NCBI GenBank assembly: GCA_027082955.1
Contig: JALWTA010000045.1
Location: 44,493-108,492, forward strand
Source of the DNA: Sulfurovum sp.
GTDB taxonomy: Bacteria; Campylobacterota; Campylobacteria; Campylobacterales; Sulfurovaceae
DNA: 64,000 nt
Direction: 5' to 3'
Each line of letters starts with the position of its first letter. Within the stretch, counting starts at the first letter, position 1. A program made the translations under genes and the position numbers. Below, piece after piece: positions 33,405 to 45,146 of the stretch. The notes beneath the pieces are model-generated. The model did no database searches. It was not told the origin of the DNA and saw only the letters and a program-made list of their open reading frames with translations.

Positions 33405-36400
33405 ATGGTTTCTGACGTTAATTATCAAAATATCATATTTCTGGATCTTGAAGTAGATACACATACAAAAAAGATCTATGAGCTTGGTATGGTATATAAA
33501 AACCGTACACATAATACTACTGCGATGAATGAAACGGTCAATTTTATTAAACTTTGCAATACCCGCTATATGTGCGGACATAACTTTATTGATTTTGATC
33601 TGGAGATATTAAGAGATACTTCACTTTATGAAGCACTGAAAGCACATAAAATCATAGATACTCTGCCTTTGTCTCTCTTGCTCTTCAATGAAAAATCCAT
33701 ACATGCTTTGCCAAAAAACTATAAAAGTGAAGATGATTTCAAAAATGATCCTGTAGAGGATTCCAAGTTGACTGCTGAACTTTTGGGACGTATAGAGACA
33801 CGTTTTCTGTCGTTAGGTAGGAAGCTTCAAAATCTTTTTTATTCTCTTTTAAAAGAAGAGGAGCACTTCAGCGGCTTTTTTGATTATTTATCGAATGAAC
33901 ACACTTTTATGTTTATGAATGCAAAAGAACTTTATAACATGATCTCTAACGAATACAAGCAGGTGATCAGAAATAACAAATATCTCAAAGAGGTGATCAA
34001 AAAACATCCTGTTGAACTTGGATATATTATTGCTCTTTTGACACCTCATATTGAGATCAAATCACATCCACCAAGAATTTTGTTTCGCCATCCGGATATT
34101 GTGGATATCCAAAGGAAACTCTGTTTTGATCTCTCTTATGAAAAGAAAAATTTAAGTGATTTTTCAAAGGAAACATTCGGTTTTGGTACCTTTAGGGTTT
34201 TCCCGAAATTGAACCCTACATTACTCAGTTCTCAAGTCTCCCAAAAGGATATTGTTGAAGCTTCATTGAACAATGACTCTTTTCTTGCTGTTTTGCCGAC
34301 TGGAGGAGGTAAAACATTCACTTTTTGGCTACCGGCGATTATTAAAGCAAAAACGACCAAGTCGTTAACTGTTGTCATTTCACCTTTACAGGCATTGATT
34401 GAAGACCATATTACAAGCTTTAATGCCAAGGTAGCTAACTATAAAGCTGTAGCTATCAGTGGCTATATGAGCCCGCTTGAACGAAGTGAGGCAATAGAAC
34501 AAGTGGTGAATGGAGAAGCAGATATTCTCTATTTGGCACCTGAGTCATTACGATCGAATATGATCTTTAATATTTTGAAAAACAGGCTTATTGAACGTTT
34601 TGTGGTTGACGAAGCACACTGTCTTTCTACATGGGGTAATGACTTCAGACAGGACTACTACTATATTTGTGACTATATTAACGATCTGCTTGAAGCGAAA
34701 AACTATCAGGAGCATATTCCTGTTTCCTGCTCTACGGCTACGGCCAAAAAGGATGTTATAGACGATATTAAAACGTATTTTTTGGAAGGGTTGGGGTTAA
34801 AACTTGATGAGTATGTTGCTAAGCCTGAGAGGAAGAACCTCAAATACAAAGCATTGCCTACAGAGAACAGAGAGAAATATCCGGCACTTTTGAAGCTGAT
34901 TAACGAGCATAACGGTGCAACACTGGTGTATATTCCATCATCAACCAAAGAGTGCGACAAAGTGGCAGAACAACTCAATATTGATACGGATAAAACGGTG
35001 CGTTCTTTCCACTCCAAGCTTGATTCGCAAGAGAAAATGCAAATACTTAAAGAGTATATTGATAACCGGATTGACGTTATTGTTGCTACGACAGCGTTCG
35101 GGATGGGTGTGGATAAAGCGGATATTACCAATGTTATTCATTATGAAGTTTCGGATTCTTTGGAAAATTATGCACAGGAGGCAGGAAGAGGTGCGCGTGA
35201 TGAGACGCTGGAAGCTTTTTGTCCCATTTTGTTCGATGAAAATGATTTGGATAAACATTTTGCCACATTGAACCGCTCCAAGATCACTGCTGCTGAGATC
35301 AACTCCGTGTTTCAGGTCATCAAGCGGGCAAAAGGTGACACTGTGACCAAAACTGCTTTTGAAATAGCTCTTGAAGCGGGGTGGGATGTAGAAGATAGTG
35401 CGATCGACTATAGTACAAAAGTGAAAACTGCACTTTTGGAATTGGAAAGAGAAGGCTACATTAGTCGGAAACGGAACAAAACCAGATTTTTTGCGGACTC
35501 GGTAGCGGCACAAAGTATGGAGAAACTCTATCAAGCGTTAGAGGGTCAAACAATAGAAGACAAAGATAAGGAATTATTGATACTGGTGCTTCAGCATATC
35601 TTGCATAGAGGGAGCACAAAATCGGTACAAATTGATGAGCTGGCCTTTCTTCTCGGTGCGGAAAAGTCAGCTATTGCATTGGCAATACAGCAGCTTAAAG
35701 AGATGAATATCCTGGGGGACAGTAAAGATCTAAGCCTGATTGTTTTTGAAAACGCTTTAAAAATGTTCCGAGAGATTCAACAGATAGAACAATCACTTGT
35801 CTCCTATCTGTTGTCGTTAGATCGTGAAACAGTAAGTATCAAAGAGTTGAGTGAACATCTCTATAGTACAGGTATGATTCAAAAGAATGAATCAACGCGT
35901 ATTAAAGATTTGCTTCGTAACCTTAGAGACAAAAGCAGCTTTATATTCAAACGTATCAGCCGTCAGTATGATCTGTGGTATTTCAAGATAATAGATGAGG
36001 CAACATTTCAAAATGATTTGAAGACCAAACATACGATCAGTGAACAAATTATTATCGATTTTATCTCTCAAATACCGAAAAAGCAAAAAGAGACAACAAT
36101 AGAGTTCTCTTTGAAACAGTTACGTGAAAAGGTAGGAAAAGAGTATAGCCTGAAAGCAATCGATAGAGCATTGCTTTATCTGCATCATATGCATGTTGTT
36201 GAATTGTTGAATGGCCGTTTTATCAGTTATTCCCCTATGATCATCACAAAAGAGGAGGAGATGAAACGGATCAACAAAAAATATACAAAGCAGGACTATA
36301 AGCATCGTATGGAACCACACTACCGTTCCAAAGTGGAAGCGATCCATATTATGGGTGAGTATGGGAAAATTCTGCAATACGATCCGACAAGGGCCGGTAG

Positions 36401-38216
36401 ATTTTTAAGAGACTACTTTACAATGGAATATAGCGCTTTCAAACAGAAATATGCATTAGTCAAAGCGAAAATTACACGTCCTATTACACAGCGAAGGTAT
36501 AACAAGATATTTTCTGAGATGTCAGATGAACAAAAGGCTGTGATTGCTGACAGGGAAACAAAGGCTATGATGGTACTTGCCGGTCCGGGAAGCGGTAAAA
36601 CAAAAGTACTGGTACATAAAATTGCTTCATTGATTCTAACGGAAGATATCAAACCTGAACAGTTTATGATGCTTACTTTTTCCCGTACCGCTGCCAATGA
36701 GTTTCGAAGCCGACTCTATAAGTTGATTGGAGAGATCTCTTGCGATATTGAAATATATACCTTTCATGCCTATGCCTTGAAACTCATTGGCAGAGTAGTA
36801 AAAGAGGATGATAATATCCTTCATAATGCCATTAGAGAGGCGGTCAAACAGATCGTAAATGGTGATATACCGTTGCCGTTTAAAAGTGTTCTAGTTTTGG
36901 ATGAGTATCAGGACATCAATCAGGATAGTTTTGATCTGGTCAAGGAGATTTACCATGCCAATAGAGAAATGCGTATTATTGCTGTAGGTGACGACGATCA
37001 ATGCATCATGGGACATGCCGGAGCGGATGTACGTTTTATTGACACATTTAAAGAAGTGTTTGGACAGGATGAAGAGGGGAAAGAGAGTTATAAACAGTAT
37101 GAACTACTGACTAACTTTAGAAGCACTAAACGCATTGTCTCTTATACCAATACATTCATAGAACATGTTCATAAACGATATAAAACCCATCCGTTAATTC
37201 CTTACAGTGAGGAAGAGGGATCGGTTACTGTACAGGTTTGCCTATGGCGTGATCTGGTTATGCCTGCAGTCAAAAAGATTGAAACAGAAGAGATGTTGCA
37301 AAACTGTGCAGTTTTAGCCTATACGAATGCTGAGGTGATGAGGCTTTATTCCCTGTTAGATGCCAGAGGGATTAGAGTCAAATATATTTTGGATAGAGAT
37401 GGTTTTTCACTTAAAAATCTTGTAGAGATTGTCTACTTTGATCAAGTTTTGAGTGACCTAAGCAAACAGGAGGGGCTTTATAGAGCAGAAGATTTCCGTG
37501 AAGCCTTTGTGTTGACACAGGTAAAGTTCAAGGGTTCAAAAAATCTGCCACTGTTAGAAAAAGTCATTGACAAATTTCTTTTGGAGAGCCTTACCTATCA
37601 TATTTCACAATGGCTGGCTTACCTTGATGAGATCAAGTTTGAAGATTTTGAATCTTATCATAACACTGTTACGGTTTCTACCATTCATAAATCGAAAGGC
37701 ATGGAGTTCGACAAAGTTATTTTGCTGGTTTCCCCTGATCGTATGCCTAAAAAAGACGGGGAGTATCGACTGTTTTATGTGGGTATGACACGTGCGAAAC
37801 AGGAACTAGCGATTTTAATGCATGGAAAACAAAAGCTTTCGAAAACCGATGAGAATGTCGAATATCTTTTTGATGAAACCAAGTATAGCGGTAATGATGA
37901 ACAGGTAACACTGGTTATGGGATTAAAAGATATCGTTCTTGGCTTTGATAATGCTCCAAATGTGCAATCAGAAGAGATCATAGCGGGTGAAGTCGTCACA
38001 TTTAAACAAAGAGGAAAAAATAGACCATCTTCTATTCTCTATAAAGGGATGGAGATAGGTTTATTGTCAAAAAGGTTTTATGCTGAGCTTCAGGGGTATT
38101 TTGAAAAAGGGTATCACGTTGGAAAAGCATCTATTGATCATGTGGTTATGTGGTATAATAAGAAGAATGATGCCTACTTGAAGCACCCGTTGTGTAAGAT
38201 TATATTGAGAAAATAG
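33405..38216 (+). CDS. exonuclease-RecQ-UvrD fusion helicase (1603 residues)
   Basis: One chain joins three DNA-processing modules. Residues about 8-130 are a DEDD-type 3'-5' exonuclease: FLDLEVD (D14, E16), CGHNFIDFDLE, and NDPVEDSKLTAEL, where Asn114 stands in place of the usual His. About 270-620 is a RecQ-type SF2 helicase: PTGGGKT (near 298), DEAHCLSTWG (near 401), QEAGRGARDE (near 590). A long region with winged-helix-like repeats follows. From about 1040 comes a UvrD-type SF1 helicase: GPGSGKT (near 1060), DEYQDINQD (near 1165), GDDDQCIMGHAGAD, TIHKSKGMEF (near 1425), YVGMTRAKQE. The gene is visibly more AT-rich than its neighbours and stands alone, as expected for a transferred gene. 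The role (repair or phage defence) is open. Confidence 0.88.
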   Translation: MVSDVNYQNIIFLDLEVDTHTKKIYELGMVYKNRTHNTTAMNETVNFIKLCNTRYMCGHNFIDFDLEILRDTSLYEALKAHKIIDTLPLSLLLFNEKSIHALPKNYKSEDDFKNDPVEDSKLTAELLGRIETRFLSLGRKLQNLFYSLLKEEEHFSGFFDYLSNEHTFMFMNAKELYNMISNEYKQVIRNNKYLKEVIKKHPVELGYIIALLTPHIEIKSHPPRILFRHPDIVDIQRKLCFDLSYEKKNLSDFSKETFGFGTFRVFPKLNPTLLSSQVSQKDIVEASLNNDSFLAVLPTGGGKTFTFWLPAIIKAKTTKSLTVVISPLQALIEDHITSFNAKVANYKAVAISGYMSPLERSEAIEQVVNGEADILYLAPESLRSNMIFNILKNRLIERFVVDEAHCLSTWGNDFRQDYYYICDYINDLLEAKNYQEHIPVSCSTATAKKDVIDDIKTYFLEGLGLKLDEYVAKPERKNLKYKALPTENREKYPALLKLINEHNGATLVYIPSSTKECDKVAEQLNIDTDKTVRSFHSKLDSQEKMQILKEYIDNRIDVIVATTAFGMGVDKADITNVIHYEVSDSLENYAQEAGRGARDETLEAFCPILFDENDLDKHFATLNRSKITAAEINSVFQVIKRAKGDTVTKTAFEIALEAGWDVEDSAIDYSTKVKTALLELEREGYISRKRNKTRFFADSVAAQSMEKLYQALEGQTIEDKDKELLILVLQHILHRGSTKSVQIDELAFLLGAEKSAIALAIQQLKEMNILGDSKDLSLIVFENALKMFREIQQIEQSLVSYLLSLDRETVSIKELSEHLYSTGMIQKNESTRIKDLLRNLRDKSSFIFKRISRQYDLWYFKIIDEATFQNDLKTKHTISEQIIIDFISQIPKKQKETTIEFSLKQLREKVGKEYSLKAIDRALLYLHHMHVVELLNGRFISYSPMIITKEEEMKRINKKYTKQDYKHRMEPHYRSKVEAIHIMGEYGKILQYDPTRAGRFLRDYFTMEYSAFKQKYALVKAKITRPITQRRYNKIFSEMSDEQKAVIADRETKAMMVLAGPGSGKTKVLVHKIASLILTEDIKPEQFMMLTFSRTAANEFRSRLYKLIGEISCDIEIYTFHAYALKLIGRVVKEDDNILHNAIREAVKQIVNGDIPLPFKSVLVLDEYQDINQDSFDLVKEIYHANREMRIIAVGDDDQCIMGHAGADVRFIDTFKEVFGQDEEGKESYKQYELLTNFRSTKRIVSYTNTFIEHVHKRYKTHPLIPYSEEEGSVTVQVCLWRDLVMPAVKKIETEEMLQNCAVLAYTNAEVMRLYSLLDARGIRVKYILDRDGFSLKNLVEIVYFDQVLSDLSKQEGLYRAEDFREAFVLTQVKFKGSKNLPLLEKVIDKFLLESLTYHISQWLAYLDEIKFEDFESYHNTVTVSTIHKSKGMEFDKVILLVSPDRMPKKDGEYRLFYVGMTRAKQELAILMHGKQKLSKTDENVEYLFDETKYSGNDEQVTLVMGLKDIVLGFDNAPNVQSEEIIAGEVVTFKQRGKNRPSSILYKGMEIGLLSKRFYAELQGYFEKGYHVGKASIDHVVMWYNKKNDAYLKHPLCKIILRK

Positions 38217-38351
38217 AATGAGAACAATATCTATCGATCCTTCCTAATATCTTGTATATGTTAATTTTTTATTAGCAGGTATTCTTTAACTCATATGTTA
38301 TAATAGTAGTTATCGGAGATGTCGGCTAAAAGCATTAAAACAGGGAAAAAT

Positions 38352-39551
38352 ATGTTAAAGAAATTGGTTTTTATGTTGCTTTTTTGTGTCAATGCTTTTG
38401 CCGATATGACGGGTTTTTACAAGGCTGCACTGAAACATTTGCAGTACAACAAAGTGTATGCGCTTCATGACAAAGCCAACCAGATTTCACAACGCGCCGT
38501 CACCTACTCAAAATATGCTAATTTCGGTGCAAATATCGCCTACTCGAAAACGTATGCAAAACTTCTGCCGACTGCACCGGGGCGTTTTGGTACAACCGAT
38601 TTTGTGCTGCATGACACCATTGATCTGTTTGGGAAAAATGACTATAAGATCCGGACACTCCGTTTGGATACCAAGGTGAAAAAGAGCAGGCTCAACCTCA
38701 AAAAAGAGCAGCTTTTCATTGCACTTGCAAATATGGTTGCGCTCTACAATCAAACTGTTGCACAACTCAAAATACGACAAGCCCTCTATAGCAGAGAACA
38801 TAAAATCTATAAGAAACTTGCAATGTTGGAAAAGAGTGGTAATATCACAGAGATTGAACTTTTGCGTTTTAAAAACACTTTGACTGCGTTGCAAACAGGT
38901 ATTGTTGCTATGAAACAGGAGCGCTCCAATATGCAGGCGCAACTAAAGCTCTATGCACCGGATCAAAATATTCCAAAACTTATCGAGACAAAAATAGTCT
39001 ATGGGAAAAAGGATTTTTTGCGCCATAATCCGCAAGCGACAATCAATGCGCTCAATGCACAAAAACTTTTCACAGCGTCAAAAGGAAAGCAAAATAGGTA
39101 TATGCCAACCCTTGATGTGAGTGCTGCGTATCAAAGACTGGGTGATCCCACATCGTATGGGGACAACCATGCCTTTGGTGTAGCGTTGCATCTGCCTTTA
39201 AACGGCGGTGATTATAAAGAAGCCGAAGCACTCAAAGTCGCAGCACTTGGCAAAGAGATAGAACGCATAGAGGCGAAAATCCAAAGGGAGCAAGCCTATA
39301 TCAAGTACTGCCAAGCCTATCAAAATGCCAAGCAACAGCTTGACGTTTTAGAGCGTTCACGCAGAGATTTTGAAAAAAGTGAGGCTGCCATTCAAAAAGC
39401 CTACCTCAAACAGTATGTCGATTTCAATACCTATCTGCAGGTTCTACAGCAACTGCTTGATGTAAAAGAGCAGATAGCAGCCATGAAAACCAAAGAAGCG
39501 TTGCAGGCTACTATCATCAATGCAATAGCAAGCGGAAAAGTGTATGAATAG
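38352..39551 (+). CDS. TolC-family outer-membrane efflux protein
   Basis: A 399-residue exported protein with a signal peptide (MLKKLVFMLLFCVNAFA) and long helical stretches typical of TolC-type channels; the C-terminal half has the YIKYCQAYQNAKQQLDVL and ALQATIINAIASG helices. It would give the outer-membrane exit for the ABC pump encoded next. Start ATG 38352 follows AGGG; the open frame extends 11 codons upstream without a signal-peptide shape. The last bases overlap the ABC ATPase gene, so the four genes form one operon. Confidence 0.82.
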   Translation: MLKKLVFMLLFCVNAFADMTGFYKAALKHLQYNKVYALHDKANQISQRAVTYSKYANFGANIAYSKTYAKLLPTAPGRFGTTDFVLHDTIDLFGKNDYKIRTLRLDTKVKKSRLNLKKEQLFIALANMVALYNQTVAQLKIRQALYSREHKIYKKLAMLEKSGNITEIELLRFKNTLTALQTGIVAMKQERSNMQAQLKLYAPDQNIPKLIETKIVYGKKDFLRHNPQATINALNAQKLFTASKGKQNRYMPTLDVSAAYQRLGDPTSYGDNHAFGVALHLPLNGGDYKEAEALKVAALGKEIERIEAKIQREQAYIKYCQAYQNAKQQLDVLERSRRDFEKSEAAIQKAYLKQYVDFNTYLQVLQQLLDVKEQIAAMKTKEALQATIINAIASGKVYE

Positions 39552-40230
39552 CATCATCGTATCATGCAAAAACATTGTCAAAACCTTCAATGCGGGAGAA
39601 GCGGAAGTGAAGGCACTCCAAGGTGTTACGCTTGATGTGTATGAAAACGAACTTCTTATGCTCGTAGGTCCTTCGGGGTGCGGCAAGACGACTTTTGTTT
39701 CCGTTTTGAGCGGACTTTTAAGTTTTGACAGTGGAGCGTGTGAGGTGATGGGGAAAAACATTGCCGATATGAGCGATGAGGAGATCACGGCGTTTCGTGG
39801 CAAAAATATCGGCTTTGTCTTTCAGGCTTTTAACCTTCTTCCGTCTTTGACAGCCATAGAAAATGTTGCACTTCCCTTAACCGTAGCCGGAGAAAAAAGG
39901 ACAAAAGCATTGAATCTGTCAAAAAAGATGCTTGAAGCAGTGGGACTTGGCAAAAAAGCGTATGTGAAACCAAGCGGATTGAGCGGTGGAGAGCAGCAAA
40001 GGGTTGCTATAGCCAGAGCATTGGTGCATAACCCGAAATTCATTATCTGTGACGAGCCGACAAGCAGTCTGGATCATACATCAGGACAGGTAGTGATGGA
40101 GCTTTTGCAGAAAATCATCAAAGAAAAAGGTGCGAGTATGATAGTGGTGACACATGATAACAGGATTTACAAATATGCCGACAGAATTGTGCATATGGAA
40201 GACGGGAAAATCATAAAGGTGGCTTCATGA
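39544..40230 (+). CDS. ABC transporter ATP-binding protein (MacB/LolD/DevA type)
   Basis: A 228-residue ATPase with Walker A GPSGCGKTT, the signature LSGGEQQRVAIARAL, Walker B FIICDEPTSSLD and the switch His in VVTHDN. The family place is that of MacB-, LolD- and DevA-type exporters. It powers the FtsX-like permease two genes on. It overlaps both neighbours by a few bases (start inside the tolC-like end, stop over the next ATG). Confidence 0.93.
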   Translation: MNSIIVSCKNIVKTFNAGEAEVKALQGVTLDVYENELLMLVGPSGCGKTTFVSVLSGLLSFDSGACEVMGKNIADMSDEEITAFRGKNIGFVFQAFNLLPSLTAIENVALPLTVAGEKRTKALNLSKKMLEAVGLGKKAYVKPSGLSGGEQQRVAIARALVHNPKFIICDEPTSSLDHTSGQVVMELLQKIIKEKGASMIVVTHDNRIYKYADRIVHMEDGKIIKVAS

Positions 40231-41120
40231 GGACTTTTTTTATACTTGTTTTTATCTCACTTGTCGGTCTTGCTGTTGTGCTTGGAAGCATATATTACGG
40301 CGATATGGAAAAGTCAGGCGACAATGTCTCTTTACCCTCAATCAAACTCCCCTACAGATCTTTTATCGCCGGTACAGGTATTGTAGAAGCCGGAAGTAAA
40401 AATATCACTATCGGCGCACAAGTGGCAGGCGTTGTCAAAAAGGTGTATGTGCAAAGCGGAGACAAAATCAAAAAGGGGCAACTCCTTTTTAGCATTGATG
40501 ACAGCAAGGAGAGAGCAAATATAGCTGTTTTGAAAGCATCGATACAAAGTGCTTTGGCAAGGTTAAAAAGTGCCAAAGACCAACTCAAAATCATAAAAAA
40601 TATGAAAAAAATCTCTACCGGTATGGTTACAAATGAGAAGTACATCAAGGCTGTAGATACCTACAACGAAGCCAAAGAAAATGTCAATCTTGCAAAGCAA
40701 AAATATGAAGCCCTGTCAAAAAAATTGAAACTTTACCAGGTCTATGCGCCGATAGAAGGCACTGTTTTGCGCTCCAATCTCACAGAAGATGCTTACTTTG
40801 ATGTTCATTCAAAAGCACTTGTTTTGGGAGATGATACCTACAACGTCAAAGTCAATATCAATGAGTTTGACACATGGAAGTTCCAAAAAGGTGCAAAAGC
40901 CACAGCCTTTATACGGGGCAACCCAAGTCAAAGGGTGCAGCTTGCGTATCTCTATACTATCCCTCTGGTTACACCCAAAACACATCTTACAGGCAGTCCT
41001 ACAGAACGCACGGATACAAGAGTATTGCAAGTCATGTACAGAATCAAAAAACAACCCGATTTTCCTCTGTACGCAGGAGAGATGCTTGATGTGTTTATAG
41101 AGCGTGCAAAAGGAAAGTAA
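40227..41120 (+). CDS. HlyD/MacA-family membrane fusion protein
   Basis: A 297-residue periplasmic adaptor. An N-terminal anchor (ILVFISLVGLAVVLGSIYYG) precedes the split lipoyl-like domain (AQVAGVVKKVYVQSGDKIKKG, and later YQVYAPIEGTVLRSN), a coiled-coil hairpin between them (about 95-170), and a beta-barrel end. It links the inner-membrane pump with the TolC-like channel. It starts in the TGA of the ATPase gene (ATGA) and ends over the start of the permease gene. Confidence 0.88.
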   Translation: MRTFFILVFISLVGLAVVLGSIYYGDMEKSGDNVSLPSIKLPYRSFIAGTGIVEAGSKNITIGAQVAGVVKKVYVQSGDKIKKGQLLFSIDDSKERANIAVLKASIQSALARLKSAKDQLKIIKNMKKISTGMVTNEKYIKAVDTYNEAKENVNLAKQKYEALSKKLKLYQVYAPIEGTVLRSNLTEDAYFDVHSKALVLGDDTYNVKVNINEFDTWKFQKGAKATAFIRGNPSQRVQLAYLYTIPLVTPKTHLTGSPTERTDTRVLQVMYRIKKQPDFPLYAGEMLDVFIERAKGK

Positions 41121-42295
41121 TGTTTAGAGTTGCCGTAGAGATGCTGATGCATGACAAAACCAAGTTTTTGGGGCTTTTGATCGGGATTGTATTTACAGCA
41201 TTTCTCGTTACCTTTGCAATGGGATATTTTGCCGGTTTTATGACGAGAGGTTTTGCACTGGTGAGTGAAAACCCAAGTGCCAAAGTGTGGGTGATGGATC
41301 CGGCAGTTAGTTCAGCCGAAGCCACCATCAATATGAGTGATTCTGCCTTGGATAGTGTGCGGGGTGTGGCGGGTGTGGAGTACGCCTCGCCGCTGTATCT
41401 GGGTGATGTCACAGCGCGTTATGCCAATGGAGATTTTCAATCGTTCCAGATAATAGGTGTTGATGATGCAACGCTCAGCGGTGCGCCGCTACCTGCCGAT
41501 CTTTTGCATATCCCCAACAGTGTTATCGTAGACAGCGGGGGTACGGAAGGGAAACTGCAAACCCCCATATACAAAAAAGATATGTGGTCTTATGACGGGT
41601 CGCATTTACATGCTCCGACACGAGAGCTGCGTTATGGGGATAAGATGCTTGTCAACTCAAAAAGGGTCATGGTTGCCGGGATTTCTCATACGATTCCCCG
41701 TTTCCCTCCACGACCTTTGCTTTATACTACGGCATCGAATTTCAAGCGGCTCATCCCGGGTGAGAAGAGATATATTACTTTTATTATGGCACATCCCGCA
41801 AAAAATGTGACTCCCGACGAACTGGCAAAGCGTATTACCCAGACAACACATCTTAAAGCAATCACAAGTGAAGCATTTAAAAAAGAGACGGTAATGTGGT
41901 TTATGATCAACTCCGAAGATGTCGGCGATATGGTCAATATGGTGATTTTAGCGATGCTTGTGGGTTTTGGTGTGACAGGGGTGATGCTCTATATGTTCAC
42001 GTATGAAAATCTCAAACAGTACGCTGTCTTAAAAGCGATGGGCGCCTCTACAAAACAGTTAAGCGATATGATCTTTACTCAGGTGTTTATCAGTGCGCTT
42101 GCAGGAAGCGGTATTGGTGTCGGGATCGCTGCGGTGTTAGAGCAAATAGTTTCAAGCCCGACTTTCCCTTTTCGGATGATGTGGTTTGCTCCTCTTGTCG
42201 GTTTTTTTGGGGTGATCATTGTAAGTATGACAGCAGCGTTTATCAGTCTTCGCCCTATTAAAACTATGGAACCGGCGATTGTGTTTAAGCTCTGA
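41120..42295 (+). CDS. FtsX/DevC-like ABC transporter permease
   Basis: A 391-residue permease with one N-terminal membrane segment (FLGLLIGIVFTAFLVTFAMGYF), a large periplasmic domain (about 45-260) and three C-terminal segments (MVILAMLVGFGVTGVMLYMF and two more), the MacB/FtsX topology. The order ATPase-adaptor-permease with a TolC in front resembles DevBCA-type glycolipid exporters. The cargo is unknown. It is the last gene of the operon. Confidence 0.85.
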   Translation: MFRVAVEMLMHDKTKFLGLLIGIVFTAFLVTFAMGYFAGFMTRGFALVSENPSAKVWVMDPAVSSAEATINMSDSALDSVRGVAGVEYASPLYLGDVTARYANGDFQSFQIIGVDDATLSGAPLPADLLHIPNSVIVDSGGTEGKLQTPIYKKDMWSYDGSHLHAPTRELRYGDKMLVNSKRVMVAGISHTIPRFPPRPLLYTTASNFKRLIPGEKRYITFIMAHPAKNVTPDELAKRITQTTHLKAITSEAFKKETVMWFMINSEDVGDMVNMVILAMLVGFGVTGVMLYMFTYENLKQYAVLKAMGASTKQLSDMIFTQVFISALAGSGIGVGIAAVLEQIVSSPTFPFRMMWFAPLVGFFGVIIVSMTAAFISLRPIKTMEPAIVFKL

Positions 42296-42347
42296 TCATC
42301 AGAACTTTCTTTAGGACACATCTAAACTCATAACATTGCCAGCTTTG

Positions 42348-42953
42348 TTAATCTACCTCTTTTATACGCAACAAGGTGTTCCACTCTTTTGGAAATTTGA
42401 TGAGCATGATGACTTTGGAACGTACCCATTTGCGGGGTACAGCACCGTAAAAACGGCTGTCTGCGGAGTTGTCTCTATAATCGCCGAGTGTGTAGTAGTG
42501 TGCTTTGGGTACGGTTGTAAGAGGCAGGTTCTCCAAAACAGGAGGGACACTGAGACGTCTGTTGTGTACCACGCCATAATATTTCCGGTAGGGTTCTTTG
42601 AGGAAATAGCCAAAAGGTGTGTGTACCGCTTCAAGGTCGTAATGTGCTGCATAGTTTTTGGTTTTGGTTGAATTGCTTTCAAGCTGAAGATAAAAAGCGC
42701 GCTCTTTTTCAAAAAACCGGTCACCCGCAACAGCCGCACAGCGTTTGAGGTAGAGTCTTCCTTTTGGATCGCGAGGATGTCGAATAACCAGCAGATCCCC
42801 TCTTCGTATGGTTTGAAAGCGTTTGGCTGTAATGACAATGTCGTTTTCTATCAAACCATAGTTCATACTGGTGCCATCTACACGATAGATGCCTAAAAAG
42901 TACCATATCACTGCTCCTGTGAGAAAGAGCAGTATCCAGAAAGATTTTTTCAT
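42348..42953 (-). CDS. signal peptidase I (S26 family)
   Basis: A 201-residue membrane-anchored protease. After one N-terminal membrane segment come the catalytic Ser in DGTSMNYGL, the Lys in YLKRCAAVAGD and the box GDYRDNSADSRFYG. It would remove Sec signal peptides on the periplasmic side. It is somewhat shorter than typical LepB and has only one membrane segment, so it could be a second, specialised signal peptidase. TraF-type peptidases look similar but no conjugation genes are here. It is divergent from the thiC riboswitch. Confidence 0.85.
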   Translation of the reverse strand: MKKSFWILLFLTGAVIWYFLGIYRVDGTSMNYGLIENDIVITAKRFQTIRRGDLLVIRHPRDPKGRLYLKRCAAVAGDRFFEKERAFYLQLESNSTKTKNYAAHYDLEAVHTPFGYFLKEPYRKYYGVVHNRRLSVPPVLENLPLTTVPKAHYYTLGDYRDNSADSRFYGAVPRKWVRSKVIMLIKFPKEWNTLLRIKEVD

Positions 42954-43010
42954 ACTTTTATTATAGCGTGCTTTGGTATGTACTTAAGAGAATTTTTATC
43001 TTTATTAGAC

Positions 43011-43016
43011 TATAGT
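43011..43016 (+). promoter_or_regulatory. -10 box of the thiC transcript
   Basis: TATAGT lies immediately before the TPP riboswitch in an AT-rich stretch; transcription starting just downstream would give an RNA that begins with the riboswitch P1 stem. Confidence 0.45.
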
Positions 43017-43023
43017 GGTAGCT

Positions 43024-43118
43024 CAAACTCTCGGGGTGCCATGGAAGACATGGCTGAGAAGACCAACAAAGGTCTACCCGTTGAACTTGACCCGGACAAT
43101 ACCGGCGTAAGGAAGAGC
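43024..43118 (+). ncRNA. TPP riboswitch (THI element) before thiC
   Basis: Matches the THI-box consensus in order: CTCTCGGGGTGCC, then GGCTGAGAAG, a variable P3 hairpin (AGACC/GGTCT), then ACCCGTTGAACTTGACCCGG and AATACCGGCGTAAGGAAGAG. It binds thiamine pyrophosphate and should switch off the thiC operon. The 115-base stretch between it and thiC is pyrimidine-rich and holds an A6/T6 hairpin (about 43142-43161) but no classical strong terminator. Confidence 0.93.
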
Positions 43119-43219
43119 TTTGTAATACTACTGTCGAGCATGAAAAAAGAGATATTTTTTCTACCTCACTCTCTATTACTCTCTTCCCTACATACTTTTT
43201 AAATTCAATAATAAGTTAA

Positions 43220-45130
<1,911 letters not shown>

Positions 45131-45146
45131 GAGTGATGGAGGCATT

